Assembly (NCBI GenBank): GCA_029785615.1 | Contig: JAFLZH010000005.1 | Span: 1-64,000, forward strand | Direction of reading: 5' to 3' | Source of the DNA: Nitrososphaerota archaeon | GTDB taxonomy: Archaea; Thermoproteota; Nitrososphaeria; Nitrososphaerales; Gagatemarchaeaceae | DNA length: 64,000 bases | Shown: positions 48,616 through 58,174 of the stretch, in pieces | Layout of the letters: the number at the start of each line of letters is the position of its first letter | Numbering within the stretch: position 1 is the stretch's first letter | Position numbers and translations under genes: made by a program | Notes under the pieces: model-generated | The model's input: the letters and a program-made list of their open reading frames with translations, nothing else | Database searches by the model: none | What the model was told of the DNA's origin: nothing

Positions 48616-48824
48616 GCCCCGGCTGCGCGATAGAGCCCGCCTGCTTTCTCAAGCTTCGCCAATGCGGCTTCCACGCTGTCCGTCTCGCCGACCACCCTGT
48701 TCTCGATCGCCTTCTCCCAAAGGCCGATGAACGTCTCCAGGCCCTCTTTCACCTGGCCGTCCTTTCGGGCCTTGGTCCTTTCTAGCTGCCGCAGGTAGTC
48801 GCGGACGCTGGCGCCTTCGCTCAC
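48612..48824 (-). CDS. Hypothetical small helical protein
   Basis: 70-aa ORF ending next to the upstream GHMP gene on the same strand (4-nt overlap). Confidence 0.55.
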   Translation of the reverse strand: MSEGASVRDYLRQLERTKARKDGQVKEGLETFIGLWEKAIENRVVGETDSVEAALAKLEKAGGLYRAAGA

Positions 48825-49771
48825 AGGATCCTCGCCTCGCCGCCGACTCCGGAGAGGTAAGACCTGTAGCCGAGCTTCTCCATGGCATTCAGCACCTTGT
48901 TCTGATGCTTCTCGTCGGTGTTGACGAAGACCGACGGCCCGGTCTGCATCGAGTAGTACGCCTTCACCCCGTCTCCCCGTAGATCCCTCACCTTTCGGAT
49001 GATCCTGATCGAGTCCTCGGTCATTATGACCAGACCGCTGTCACCGGTCATGGTCAGACTGTGGAGCTCGAGCGTGTCCCGTTCCGCCAGCCTGCCCACA
49101 GCATCCAGGTCGTTCCCTCGGATGGCCCTCTCCATCTCGTCACACCGCTTCTGCGCGGACTCAACCCTTGCCTGAAAGAAGGGGGACGTGAGAACCTCCC
49201 GATGCGCATCTTCGGTCCTTATCCTGGACGGCAGTGGCACGACCACCATGCGAAGGTCCATCGCCTTGGCGTCGGCGAACCTCTCAGCGTAGGTGCTTTC
49301 GTCATCCTTCCCAGCATACAGCCTCGAAAAGCCGCCTACCAGAGACCTGGAGGCAGAGGCTGCGAAGAGCCGAGCCGTCCTGGACAGCCTGGGAAGGTCG
49401 GTGGACTCCCCCGAGAGCAGCCTGTGGGTCAGGAGGGTCAGCGCCGCGCCTGCGGAAGACGAGTAACCTATCCCCTTCGCCTTTCCCGTGGGGACGTTCC
49501 GACTGTCAATCCTGAAGTCGGTCGCCTTCTTTGAGGGGTCAATCCTGGAGACGACGCCCTGGAGCCGCGCGTTGGCAGAGTCGTTCTGTTTCCCTCCTAT
49601 GAACACGCCTCCCTTCTCGGAGTCTGTGATAGAGGCCTCGGTCTTCATGCAGGTCGTGTTGACTGAGATGCTGTCGTGGTAGGGGAGCCTCAACTTCCAG
49701 TCCTTGAGGCCGTGGTACTTCACCAGCGCCTGCATGGTGAACGCTTCAGCCCTGAATCTCGCCAACGTCAC
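48821..49771 (-). CDS. GHMP-type (diphospho)mevalonate decarboxylase-family protein
   Basis: ALVKYHGLKDWKLRLPYHDSISVNTTCMKTEASI...GKAKGIGYSSSAGAALTLLTHRL...YYSMQTGPSVFVNTDEKHQNKVLNAM. Confidence 0.85.
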   Translation of the reverse strand: MTLARFRAEAFTMQALVKYHGLKDWKLRLPYHDSISVNTTCMKTEASITDSEKGGVFIGGKQNDSANARLQGVVSRIDPSKKATDFRIDSRNVPTGKAKGIGYSSSAGAALTLLTHRLLSGESTDLPRLSRTARLFAASASRSLVGGFSRLYAGKDDESTYAERFADAKAMDLRMVVVPLPSRIRTEDAHREVLTSPFFQARVESAQKRCDEMERAIRGNDLDAVGRLAERDTLELHSLTMTGDSGLVIMTEDSIRIIRKVRDLRGDGVKAYYSMQTGPSVFVNTDEKHQNKVLNAMEKLGYRSYLSGVGGEARIL

Positions 49772-50232
49772 CCCACCTCTATCTCGAGCACCCCTGTCGC
49801 CGCGGGGCTCGTAAGCAGCCTGACCATGTCCCTGGGGATGTCCTTCGCGGCCGCGCTCGCCCCCACGGCCAGCGTCCTATCGCTGACGAATTCGCTCTTC
49901 CTGATCACGATATCGTGGGGGTGGGACAGCTTGAGCCTGACGTCCCCCCGAGCCACAGTTTGGAACGTGCGGTCGCCAACGCTGATCCTGATTGTGACCT
50001 TCGCCCCCGACTTCCGTAGCCCCTCTTTAACAGCCGGGTTGATCCCGAAACACCCTTTGTCCGCCCTGACGCCTATGATGCAGTCACCGTTCTCGGTCAG
50101 GTGCTCTTCGGTGGTGACCTCCATGGTCGTCGCATGGGTGGACCTCACCATCGGGTGCCCCCGGAAGCTCACTTCCTCCCTGGCAAGTCTACCTTTCTGC
50201 GCCGATGAACCTTCTCTGCCGGTGGTCAACAT
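49768..50232 (-). CDS. DUF371 family protein
   Basis: VSFRGHPMVRSTHATTMEVTTEEHLTENGDCIIGVRADKGC...LKLSHPHDIVIRKSEFVSDRTLAVGASAAAKDIPRDMV. Confidence 0.88.
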   Translation of the reverse strand: MLTTGREGSSAQKGRLAREEVSFRGHPMVRSTHATTMEVTTEEHLTENGDCIIGVRADKGCFGINPAVKEGLRKSGAKVTIRISVGDRTFQTVARGDVRLKLSHPHDIVIRKSEFVSDRTLAVGASAAAKDIPRDMVRLLTSPAATGVLEIEVG

Positions 50233-50295
50233 CGTGGCTCCGGCCCGCTGGCAACGTCTTTATAGTTTCGAGGCCCCGCTGGCCCGGAACGCCCA

Positions 50296-50547
50296 TTGAC
50301 CACGGAGTATGAGCAGTTACTCGCTAAGATGCTGGACGAAAAGAGGGCCAAGCTGGCCGAGCTGACGGGGAAGAAAGGGGCCGAGAAGGAGTCGGCGTTA
50401 CTGGCATCTGACATCAGATTTCTGGAAGTCGAGCTACAGCGGTATCAGCAGGGGATGGCGCTATTCAGGACGAAGAACCTCCCGCGGGTGGGCCGGTGGG
50501 GGACACCCGAGGCAGCGGAACACAAAGAAGAAGCGCAACGGGCTTGA
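50296..50547 (+). CDS. Hypothetical coiled-coil protein
   Basis: 83-aa ORF, EYEQLLAKMLDEKRAKLAELTGKKGAEKESALLASDIRFLEVELQRY. Confidence 0.5.
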   Translation: MTTEYEQLLAKMLDEKRAKLAELTGKKGAEKESALLASDIRFLEVELQRYQQGMALFRTKNLPRVGRWGTPEAAEHKEEAQRA

Positions 50548-51485
50548 CGCTGATCCTGTCGGAGGAGGACGTCGAGGGCCTCCTAGACATGGACGAGGTG
50601 GTGGGCGTCGTGGAAGAGGCCTTCCGGAGGAAGGGGCAGGGCGAAGCGGAGAACTTCATGCGGACCAGGACGAGAGGCGCGTCTTCTGTGCTGAACGTGA
50701 TGCACGCCAGCATGCCTTACCTCGGCCGGGCCGGGGTGAAGGCCTACCTCTCCTCGAAGGCGGGGGCGAAATTCGTGGTCATCCTCTTCGACACCGCCGA
50801 TTCTGCGCCTCTAGCTGTGATAGCGGCGGACATGCTCGGCCGGTTCAGGACGGGAGCCGCATCAGCCGTGGCGACGAAGCACCTCTATCGAAAGACTTCC
50901 GCGGCAGTCGCAATCTTCGGCTCTGGGAAGCAGGCGCTTACCCAGATTCTAGCCCTCGGTTCTGTCATGTCGGTGGAGGAGGTGCGCGTCTGGAGTCCCA
51001 ATGAGAGGAGCCGAGGCGCCTTCGCCCAGACGTTGGGCCAGAAGGGCTTCGCCGCGAGGGCATTCGACTCTCCTGAACGCGCCCTCGGAGGCGCGCAGGT
51101 CGCGACCGCGATCACCTCAGCCCACGCGCCGTTCCTGGACGGGGGCATGTTGAGGGACGTCTCGCACGCCAACATCTGCGGCGCCAACGTCCCGACCCAC
51201 GCAGAAATCTCGACCGACGCTGTCGCGTCCTTTCAGACGGTGGCCGTGGACGACCTGGCCCAGGCCAAGTTCGAGTATGGAGAGCTGATGAGGGCCGCGG
51301 AAGCGGGGAGGTTCTCTTGGGACTCTGCGGTAGAGCTGGGCGAGGTGGTCGCGGGGAGGCGCCAACCCGAGGGGCGGACCCTATTCAAGTCCGGGGGAGT
51401 GGCCATAGAAGACGTGGCCGTAGCCAGCAAGCTATACGAGTTGGCGAAGACCGAAGGGAAGTTCCAAGACGTAAAGATACTCTGA
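50547..51485 (+). CDS. Ornithine cyclodeaminase/mu-crystallin family protein (start approximate)
   Basis: LTLILSEEDVEGLLDMDEVVGVVEEAFR...DMLGRFRTGAASAVATKHLYRKTSAAVAIFGSGKQALTQILAL. Confidence 0.92.
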   Translation, partial: TLILSEEDVEGLLDMDEVVGVVEEAFRRKGQGEAENFMRTRTRGASSVLNVMHASMPYLGRAGVKAYLSSKAGAKFVVILFDTADSAPLAVIAADMLGRFRTGAASAVATKHLYRKTSAAVAIFGSGKQALTQILALGSVMSVEEVRVWSPNERSRGAFAQTLGQKGFAARAFDSPERALGGAQVATAITSAHAPFLDGGMLRDVSHANICGANVPTHAEISTDAVASFQTVAVDDLAQAKFEYGELMRAAEAGRFSWDSAVELGEVVAGRRQPEGRTLFKSGGVAIEDVAVASKLYELAKTEGKFQDVKIL

Positions 51486-51494
51486 GCCCTTAAC

Positions 51495-53135
51495 CTACAT
51501 CGGCGGCATGCCACCCATGCCACCCATCCCTCCTCCAGGAGGGGCAGGGGGCGCCTTCATCTTGCTCGCCGCTATCACGTCATCGATCCTGAGGATCATG
51601 GACGCCGCCTCGGTGGCTGCACGGAGTATCTGGAGCTTGACGGCCAGGGGCTCCCACACAGACTTCGAGTACATGTCAGTCACCTTCCCGTTGAGAGAGT
51701 CGACGCCGTACCACTTCCCTTCCTTCCCATGCTTCGCCCTCAGGTCTACCTGGGTATCGATGGGGTCCATCCCAGCGTTCTCAGCGAGGGTGAGGGGTAT
51801 GCTCTCCATGGCGTCAGCGAACTTCAGAGCAGCCAGTTGCTCTCTCCCCGAGAGCTTCTGCGCCCAGCTGCGTAGCTGTATCGAGACCTCCTCTTCTGGA
51901 GCGCCTCCCCCGGCTACGACTGCAGGGAGTTCAACGACGTCTTTGGTCACCATCAGCGCGTCGTGAAGCGCCCTCTCAGCTTCGTCTACCACCCTCTGGG
52001 TTCCTCCTCTCACAAGGATGCTCACAGCCTTCGGGTTCTTGGCCCCTTCTAGGAACACCCACTTGTCATCTTCGATCTTCCTCTCTTCCACCACCTTCGC
52101 ATAGCCAAGGTCCTTCGAGTTGAGGTCATCGAGGTTGGTGACGATCCTGGCGCCTGTCGCCTTCGCCAGCTTGGTCATGTCGCTCTCCTTCACCCGCCTC
52201 ACCGTCAGAATCCCTGCCTTCGCGAGGAAGTGCTGTGCGAGGTCATCAATCCCCTTCTGGCATATCAGGACGGTCGCTCCAGCTGAATGGACCTTGTCCA
52301 CCATCCCCCTGAGGATGCTCGTCTCCTCATCCATGAACTGCTGCATCTGCTGGGGGTCGTTGATCCTTATCTCAGCCGAGAACTCCGTCTTCTCGATCTC
52401 GAGGGCAGAGTTCACCAGCGCAATCTTCGCCTCGTCAACGCGCTTGGGCATCCCGGAGTGGACCACTTCCTTGTCCAAGACCAGTCCCCTTATCATCTCG
52501 GTGTCTGTCAGTGCTCCGCCTGGCTTCTTCTCGACCTTCACGTTGTCGATGTCCACCTTGAACCCGTCCTCGCGCTTCTCAGCAACCTGAAGCACAGCGT
52601 CGACCACTATGCCAGCCAAGTGCGGCGAGTCCTCGCTCACTAGCTTCGTCATCATGCTTGTGTTCGCAATCTTCAGCAGGTCGGATCTGTTTTCGGGGTT
52701 GACCTTCTCTGCTATCGCCTCGAGAATCTCCTGGGCCTTCTCAGCGGCCCGCCCATACCCGTCCACCACCACCACTGGGTGCACGTCTTTGTTGATCAGT
52801 TCCTCGGCCTTCTCGAGCAGCGCCCCAGCCACCACCACGGCCGACGTGGTCCCGTCTCCGACTTCGTTGTCCGTGGCCTTGCTTATCTCGACCATCATCT
52901 TCGCGGCCGGATGCTGGACGTCGAGCTCCTTCAGCATCGTCGCGCCGTCGTTGGTGATGGTGACATCTCCCATGGAATCCACGAGCATCTTGTCCATGCC
53001 CCGCGGCCCGAGTGAAGTCCTAACAACCTCGGCGATGAGCTTCGCGGCGGTGACGTTGTTCCTCTGAGCCTCCCTCCCCCTAGACTCGCCAGAACCTTCC
53101 TTCAGAATTATGACAGGCTGTCCAGTCGCTGACAT
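51495..53135 (-). CDS. Thermosome (group II chaperonin) subunit
   Basis: NVTAAKLIAEVVRTSLGPRGMDKMLVDSMGDVTITNDGATMLKELDVQHPAAKMMVEISKATDNEVGDGTTSAVV; C-terminal GGMGGMGGMPPM. Confidence 0.98.
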   Translation of the reverse strand: MSATGQPVIILKEGSGESRGREAQRNNVTAAKLIAEVVRTSLGPRGMDKMLVDSMGDVTITNDGATMLKELDVQHPAAKMMVEISKATDNEVGDGTTSAVVVAGALLEKAEELINKDVHPVVVVDGYGRAAEKAQEILEAIAEKVNPENRSDLLKIANTSMMTKLVSEDSPHLAGIVVDAVLQVAEKREDGFKVDIDNVKVEKKPGGALTDTEMIRGLVLDKEVVHSGMPKRVDEAKIALVNSALEIEKTEFSAEIRINDPQQMQQFMDEETSILRGMVDKVHSAGATVLICQKGIDDLAQHFLAKAGILTVRRVKESDMTKLAKATGARIVTNLDDLNSKDLGYAKVVEERKIEDDKWVFLEGAKNPKAVSILVRGGTQRVVDEAERALHDALMVTKDVVELPAVVAGGGAPEEEVSIQLRSWAQKLSGREQLAALKFADAMESIPLTLAENAGMDPIDTQVDLRAKHGKEGKWYGVDSLNGKVTDMYSKSVWEPLAVKLQILRAATEAASMILRIDDVIAASKMKAPPAPPGGGMGGMGGMPPM

Positions 53136-53229
53136 AAAGCTCGGTATACAACCGACGGTTTATAAGAATTATTCCGGACAGAGATAGGGAATTCTTAAGT
53201 GGGGCCTGTTCGGAACTGCGCCGAACGTT

Positions 53230-53925
53230 TTGTCCACATCCCCGACCCTGTCGAGGAAGCTAGTGGCAGAGGCGGTGGGCACCTTCGTCTTCGTGCTCGT
53301 GGGCGCCGGGTCTGCGGTGGGTACGGCCAGCCTGGTCGGTCCCAACTCAGCAGCCGCCATACTCGTGGCGGCCCTTGCGAACGGGCTGGGGCTCGGAGTG
53401 GCGATTTCAGCCACCATGGCCGTCTCCGGCGGGGCGCTCAACCCTGCGGTCACCCTGGGTCTTTGGGTGGGGAAGAAGCTGAAGTCCAGAGACGTCGTCC
53501 CTTACATAATCGCGGAGCTCGTGGGGGCGACCGCCGCCGGACTCGCGCTGGAGGCTTCCTTCCCGTCGGCGCTCGGGGACAGCGTGAAGTGGGGTTCGCC
53601 AACCCTCAGCAGCGCCTTGAGCGCCGGTCAGGGGATGGCAATCGAGGGGCTCCTGACGTTCGTCTTGGTATTCGCCGTCTACGGGACAGCGGTCGACTCC
53701 AGGGCTCCCCACATCGGCGGGCTGGGCATAGGCCTCGTAGTGGTGGCCGACGTCCTGGTCGCCGGGAATCTCACTGGCGCAGCAATGAACCCCGCAAGGG
53801 CGTTCGGCCCGATGATCGCGTCCGGGTTCTATCCAGGCTACTGGTACATCTATCTCATCGGTCCGGTGCTTGGTGGAATCGCCGCCGGGCTAGTCTACCG
53901 GTATCTGATTGAGAGCGAAGCCTGA
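53230..53925 (+). CDS. MIP-family aquaporin/glycerol channel
   Basis: LVAEAVGTFVFVLVGAGSAVG...SGGALNPAVTLGLW (NPA)...GAAMNPARAFGP (NPA)...GYWYIYLIGPVLGG. Confidence 0.96.
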   Translation: MSTSPTLSRKLVAEAVGTFVFVLVGAGSAVGTASLVGPNSAAAILVAALANGLGLGVAISATMAVSGGALNPAVTLGLWVGKKLKSRDVVPYIIAELVGATAAGLALEASFPSALGDSVKWGSPTLSSALSAGQGMAIEGLLTFVLVFAVYGTAVDSRAPHIGGLGIGLVVVADVLVAGNLTGAAMNPARAFGPMIASGFYPGYWYIYLIGPVLGGIAAGLVYRYLIESEA

Positions 53926-53964
53926 AGGGTCGCGAATAAATAACTCGGGAGAAAGGCGAACAGG

Positions 53965-54441
53965 TTGAAGTCCGCGGCAGGAAGACTCAGCAGGGAGCAG
54001 GCAAAGGAGGTTCTCGTCGGCCTCGATTCCACGCTGGAAGGTTCCCGGGGGGAGGCTGCGAGGGGCGCCATCGTGAAGTTCCTGAACTCTTCCATACCGA
54101 CCTACTCGTGGGTGGGAATCTATGCAGTCGAAGGCAATGACTTGGTCCTTGATGCCTGGGCTGGGCCGTCGCCGACCGAGCACACCCGCATCCCCATCGA
54201 AAAGGGGGTGTGTGGGTTCGCAGCCAAGGCGGGGAGGACCGAGATAGTCTCTGACGTGGGGAAGGATCCGAGGTACCTGCAGTGCTTTCTTTCGACAAAG
54301 GCGGAGATAGTTGTCCCGATCCTGAGCGAGGGACGCGTCATTGGGGAGATAGACATAGACAGCGACCAGTTGGACGCCTTCTCGTCGGTCGACAAGGAGT
54401 TCCTCGAGGCCGTCGCCAGAAAAGTCAGCCTCGTCTGGTAG
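53965..54441 (+). CDS. GAF domain protein, free methionine-R-sulfoxide reductase-like
   Basis: SWVGIYAVEGNDLVLDAWAGPSPTEHTRIPIEKGVCGFAAKAGRTEIVSDVGKDPRYLQCFLSTKAEIVVPIL...GEIDIDSDQLDAFSSVD. Confidence 0.85.
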   Translation: MKSAAGRLSREQAKEVLVGLDSTLEGSRGEAARGAIVKFLNSSIPTYSWVGIYAVEGNDLVLDAWAGPSPTEHTRIPIEKGVCGFAAKAGRTEIVSDVGKDPRYLQCFLSTKAEIVVPILSEGRVIGEIDIDSDQLDAFSSVDKEFLEAVARKVSLVW

Positions 54442-54451
54442 CTCGAATTCA

Positions 54452-54465
54452 ATAACATACGTTAT
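54452..54465. promoter_or_regulatory. Candidate suf operator, ATAACATACGTTAT, upstream of a TATA-like ACTTAAATAC and sufC
   Basis: 14-bp near-palindrome whose exact reverse complement recurs at 55297-55310. Confidence 0.65.
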
Positions 54466-54503
54466 AATACTTAAATACGAACTGGCGGTCAGCAACTCAG
54501 ATT

Positions 54504-55289
54504 ATGCAACTTGAGATAAAGGAACTTCACGCTTCAGTAGAGGGTAAGGAGATCCTCAAGGGGGTCAACCTCACCATCGGCCAGGGTGAAACCCACGCCC
54601 TGATGGGCCCCAACGGCTCCGGCAAGAGCACCCTCGCATACACGGTCATGGGGCACCCCAAGTACCAGGTGACCTCTGGTGAGATCCTCATAGACAGAGA
54701 GAACATAGTCGGGCTCGCTCCAGACAAGAGGGTGAAGAAGGGCCTCTTCCTCGCATTCCAGTACCCCGTGAGCGTACAGGGCGTGAGCATGTTCTCCTTC
54801 CTTCGCGCCGCTTACAACAACTCCCGTCCCGCAGGCTCGGAGCCCCCTACAATATTCGAGTTCAAGGAAGTGGTCGCTGAGAAGCTGAAGATGCTGAGCA
54901 TGAACGACTCCTTCTTGAACCGGTACCTGAACGAAGGCTTCTCTGGCGGGGAGAAGAAGAGGGCCGAAATCCTTCAGATGGCGCTCATGCAACCGAAGTT
55001 CGCGGTCCTGGACGAGACCGATTCGGGACTGGACATCGACGCGCTCAGGATCGTAGCAGAGGGAATAAACAGGGTGTCCGGCCCTCAGACGGGCTCTCTC
55101 CTCATAACTCACTACCAGAGGATACTGAAGTACGTGAAACCCCAGTTCGTCCACGTGATGTTCGAAGGCCGGATAATCGAGTCGGGCGGGGAGGAGCTGT
55201 CAAGGCTCCTGGAGGAGAAGGGATACACTTGGATCAAAGGATACAGAGAGGAAGAGCAGGTTCCTCCTCAGACCGGGCAAACCTTATAG
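54504..55289 (+). CDS. sufC: Fe-S assembly ATPase SufC
   Basis: LEIKELHASVEGKEILKGVNLTIGQGETHALMGPNGSGKSTLAYTVMGHPKYQVTSGEILIDREN...FSGGEKKRAEILQMALMQPKFAVLDETDSGLDIDALRIVAEGIN. Confidence 0.98.
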   Translation: MQLEIKELHASVEGKEILKGVNLTIGQGETHALMGPNGSGKSTLAYTVMGHPKYQVTSGEILIDRENIVGLAPDKRVKKGLFLAFQYPVSVQGVSMFSFLRAAYNNSRPAGSEPPTIFEFKEVVAEKLKMLSMNDSFLNRYLNEGFSGGEKKRAEILQMALMQPKFAVLDETDSGLDIDALRIVAEGINRVSGPQTGSLLITHYQRILKYVKPQFVHVMFEGRIIESGGEELSRLLEEKGYTWIKGYREEEQVPPQTGQTL

Positions 55290-55296
55290 GGGGAAC

Positions 55297-55310
55297 ATAA
55301 CGTATGTTAT
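55297..55310. promoter_or_regulatory. Second candidate suf operator, ATAACGTATGTTAT, between sufC and sufB
   Basis: Exact reverse complement of 54452-54465; lies in the short sufC-sufB gap. Confidence 0.6.
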
Positions 55311-55325
55311 ACAAGAGTTCGCGAC

Positions 55326-56735
55326 ATGACTTCTAAGATCGACATCGTCGGCGACGACTACGCACAGAAGTACGGTTTCAGCGACCCCGTAGAAGAGTAT
55401 GCGGTAAGGAGCACCAAGGGCCTGAGCGAGCGGGTGGTGCAGGAGATCGTCAGGCTCCACGACGAGCCCGCGTGGATGGAACAGATCAGAATGAAGGCCC
55501 TGAAGCACTTCCTCGATCGAGAGCCTCCTTCCTGGGCCCCGGAGCTGAAAGACATCGACTATCAGGGTTTCTACTACTATGCCAACCCCACGAAGAAGGC
55601 AGCCCAATCTTGGGACCAGCTCCCTGAGTACATCAGGCGGACCTATGACAAGCTCGGAATCACCGAGGCTGAGAAGAAGTTCCTCTCGGGCGTAGGCGCG
55701 ATCTATGAGAGCGAGTCGGTCTACCACAGCATCCAGGGGGAGCTGGCGAAGCAGGGGGTCGTCTTCACAGACACCGTGACGGCCCTGAAAGAGTACCCCG
55801 ACATCATGAAAAAGTACTTCGGTACAGTGGTCCCCTACCAGGACAACTACATTGCCGCCCTCCAGACGGCGGTCTGGAGCGCAGGTTCCTTCGTCTACGT
55901 CCCTGAAGGCGTGAAGGTAAGCATGCCGCTGCAGGCATACTTCAGGATTAACGAGAAGAACATGGGCCAGTTCGAAAGGACGCTCATCGTCGCCGACCCC
56001 TACAGCGAAGTAGGCTATATCGAAGGTTGCTCTGCCCCCGTATATTCTTCGCAGTCATTGCATTCGGCCATAGTCGAGATTGTTGCCAGGAAAGGGTCGC
56101 TGGTGAAGTACACGACCCTTCAAAACTGGTCCAGGGATGTCCTCAATCTCGTCACCAAGCGGGCTCACGCGCACGAAGACGCGACCGTCTCTTGGGTGGA
56201 CTTCAACGGAGGCGCCAAGCTCACCAGGAAATACCCGTCTGTCTATCTGCTCGGGCCGAGGGCGAAGGCCGACATCATCTCGGTAGCCTACGCAGGTCCA
56301 GGCCAAGTCCAGGACACCGGCGCTAAGGCGATCCACCTGGCGAAGGACACCACGTCGAAGATTATATCTCGCTCGGTCTCGAAAGGGGGCGGCCACACCG
56401 CCTACAGAGGCCTCCTCCACATAGCCAAGGGAGCCAAGAACGTGAAGTCGACGGTCCGCTGCGACGCCCTCCTCGTGGACCCGATCAGCACCACCGCCAC
56501 CTATCCATACATGGAGATTCAGGAGGACGACGCCACGGTCACCCACGAGGCGAGCGTAGGCAAGGTGGGGGAGGAGCAGTTGTTCTATCTCATGGCCAGG
56601 GGGATATCAGAAGGGGACGCGCTGAGCATGGTCGTCAACGGGTTCATGGAACCCTTCGCAAAGGAGCTTCCTATGACATACGCGGTGGAGTTCAACCGCC
56701 TCATGTCGCTCGAAATGACGAACGCCGTCGGCTAG
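55326..56735 (+). CDS. sufB: Fe-S assembly scaffold SufB
   Basis: DPYSEVGYIEGCSAPVYSSQSLHSAIVEIVARKGSLVKYTTLQNWSRDVLNLVTKRA...VSKGGGHTAYRGLLHIAKGAKNVKSTVRCDALL. Confidence 0.98.
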   Translation: MTSKIDIVGDDYAQKYGFSDPVEEYAVRSTKGLSERVVQEIVRLHDEPAWMEQIRMKALKHFLDREPPSWAPELKDIDYQGFYYYANPTKKAAQSWDQLPEYIRRTYDKLGITEAEKKFLSGVGAIYESESVYHSIQGELAKQGVVFTDTVTALKEYPDIMKKYFGTVVPYQDNYIAALQTAVWSAGSFVYVPEGVKVSMPLQAYFRINEKNMGQFERTLIVADPYSEVGYIEGCSAPVYSSQSLHSAIVEIVARKGSLVKYTTLQNWSRDVLNLVTKRAHAHEDATVSWVDFNGGAKLTRKYPSVYLLGPRAKADIISVAYAGPGQVQDTGAKAIHLAKDTTSKIISRSVSKGGGHTAYRGLLHIAKGAKNVKSTVRCDALLVDPISTTATYPYMEIQEDDATVTHEASVGKVGEEQLFYLMARGISEGDALSMVVNGFMEPFAKELPMTYAVEFNRLMSLEMTNAVG

Positions 56736-56756
56736 GATCGACCGGAGTCGAGTGGA

Positions 56757-58169
56757 ATGTCTCAGGCGTCCCTGTCCTCCTTCAACGAGGACCTCCTGCG
56801 CTCCATCTCGGCTTCCTTGGCTGAGCCGTCGTGGTTGACCGACGTGAGGCTCGAGGCTTTCAGACAGTTCATTTCCCTCCCCTCTGAAAAGAACCCTCTC
56901 TACACGAAGTACTCGAGGACCTTCGACATCGCCTTGGACAGGTTCAAGCTGGCCCGGGACCGCACGGAGGTCGACTTCCGGAGCTTCTTCACGGGGTACC
57001 TGACCGGGACCGAGTCAGACATCCTCCTTCAGGGGAACGAGACCCAGGTCCACGCGGAACTGAGCAGGGACCTGGCCTCGAAGGGCGTGAACCTGATGTC
57101 CTTCCACGACGCCCTCCGCCAGGAAGAGGGAGCGGTCAGGAAACTGGTCGAGGGGAGGCTGGTGAAGTCGGAGACTGACAAGTACGCCGCATTCGTGAAT
57201 GCCTTTTTCAACTGTGGAACCTTCGTCAGAGTGCCGCGAGGGGTGGTCCTTGAGAAGCCGCTGCGTAAGATGCTCCTGCTTGACTCCCCACGAACGTCGG
57301 TGATCGAGCAGACCTTCGTCATAGCCGAGGAGGAGGCTAGGCTGGTCTATCTCGAGGAGCAGTACTCCAAGGGCACACCGTCGCCCGCGTTCGTCGCATC
57401 GACGGCCGAGGTCATCGCCAGGCCGAACTCTCACGTTGACTTCTCTTCCATCCAGCTCCTCGACGACCAGACCACGCACCTCTCGAACAGGGGGATCGAG
57501 GTCTCCAACGACGCCAGGGCGACAATGAGCTCTCTTTCCCTCGGAGCGTCTGTCTCGCGCTCAAGGACCAACTTCTACCTGAACGGGCGGGGCTCGTTCG
57601 CGGAGGGGTTCGAAATCTTCTTCACTGACGGGAAACAGCGCTATGACTACGAGACCAACCTGGTCCACAACTCCCCTGACTCCACTGGTTCCACCCAGGC
57701 AAGGGGGGTCCTGAAGGGGGAGTCCCAGTCGATATTCAAGGGGATGATCAAGATAGTGAACGCGGCCAAGAACTCTCGGTCCTATCTTGCACATCATGCC
57801 ATGATTTTGGAGAGGACTGCGAGGTCCGATGGTGTCCCCAGCCTTGAGATAGACAACAACGAGGTAAAGGCGACGCACTCCGCCTCCGTGGCCCAGATCG
57901 ACGAAGAGCAGCTCTTCTACCTAATGGCCCGCGGCCTGTCACCGGACGAAGCGAAGAAGATGGTGGTCCTGGGCTTCTTCGAGCCTGTCCTCTCTAGGAT
58001 TCCCATCGAACAGACCAGGGAGGGTGCCAGGTTCATGATTGAAGGCAAGTGGCATGAGGAGAAACGACGCCTTGTAGATCGGGAGACGCTTCTCGCTGCG
58101 ACGGGCGAACTCACCCCTGAGGTCAAGGAGTCAGAAGACATCTTCGAGCGCCACTACAAGTACAGGTAG
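56757..58169 (+). CDS. sufD: Fe-S assembly protein SufD
   Basis: SufB/D fold; TRSDGVPSLEIDNNEVKATHSASVAQIDEEQLFYLMARGLSPDEAKKMVVLGFFEPVLSRIP. Confidence 0.95.
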   Translation: MSQASLSSFNEDLLRSISASLAEPSWLTDVRLEAFRQFISLPSEKNPLYTKYSRTFDIALDRFKLARDRTEVDFRSFFTGYLTGTESDILLQGNETQVHAELSRDLASKGVNLMSFHDALRQEEGAVRKLVEGRLVKSETDKYAAFVNAFFNCGTFVRVPRGVVLEKPLRKMLLLDSPRTSVIEQTFVIAEEEARLVYLEEQYSKGTPSPAFVASTAEVIARPNSHVDFSSIQLLDDQTTHLSNRGIEVSNDARATMSSLSLGASVSRSRTNFYLNGRGSFAEGFEIFFTDGKQRYDYETNLVHNSPDSTGSTQARGVLKGESQSIFKGMIKIVNAAKNSRSYLAHHAMILERTARSDGVPSLEIDNNEVKATHSASVAQIDEEQLFYLMARGLSPDEAKKMVVLGFFEPVLSRIPIEQTREGARFMIEGKWHEEKRRLVDRETLLAATGELTPEVKESEDIFERHYKYR

Positions 58170-58174
58170 ATCGC

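Noticed and set aside
51507-51540. Short repeats CCACCCATGCCACCCAT
   Set aside because: Encodes the usual GGM-repeat C-terminus of the thermosome.
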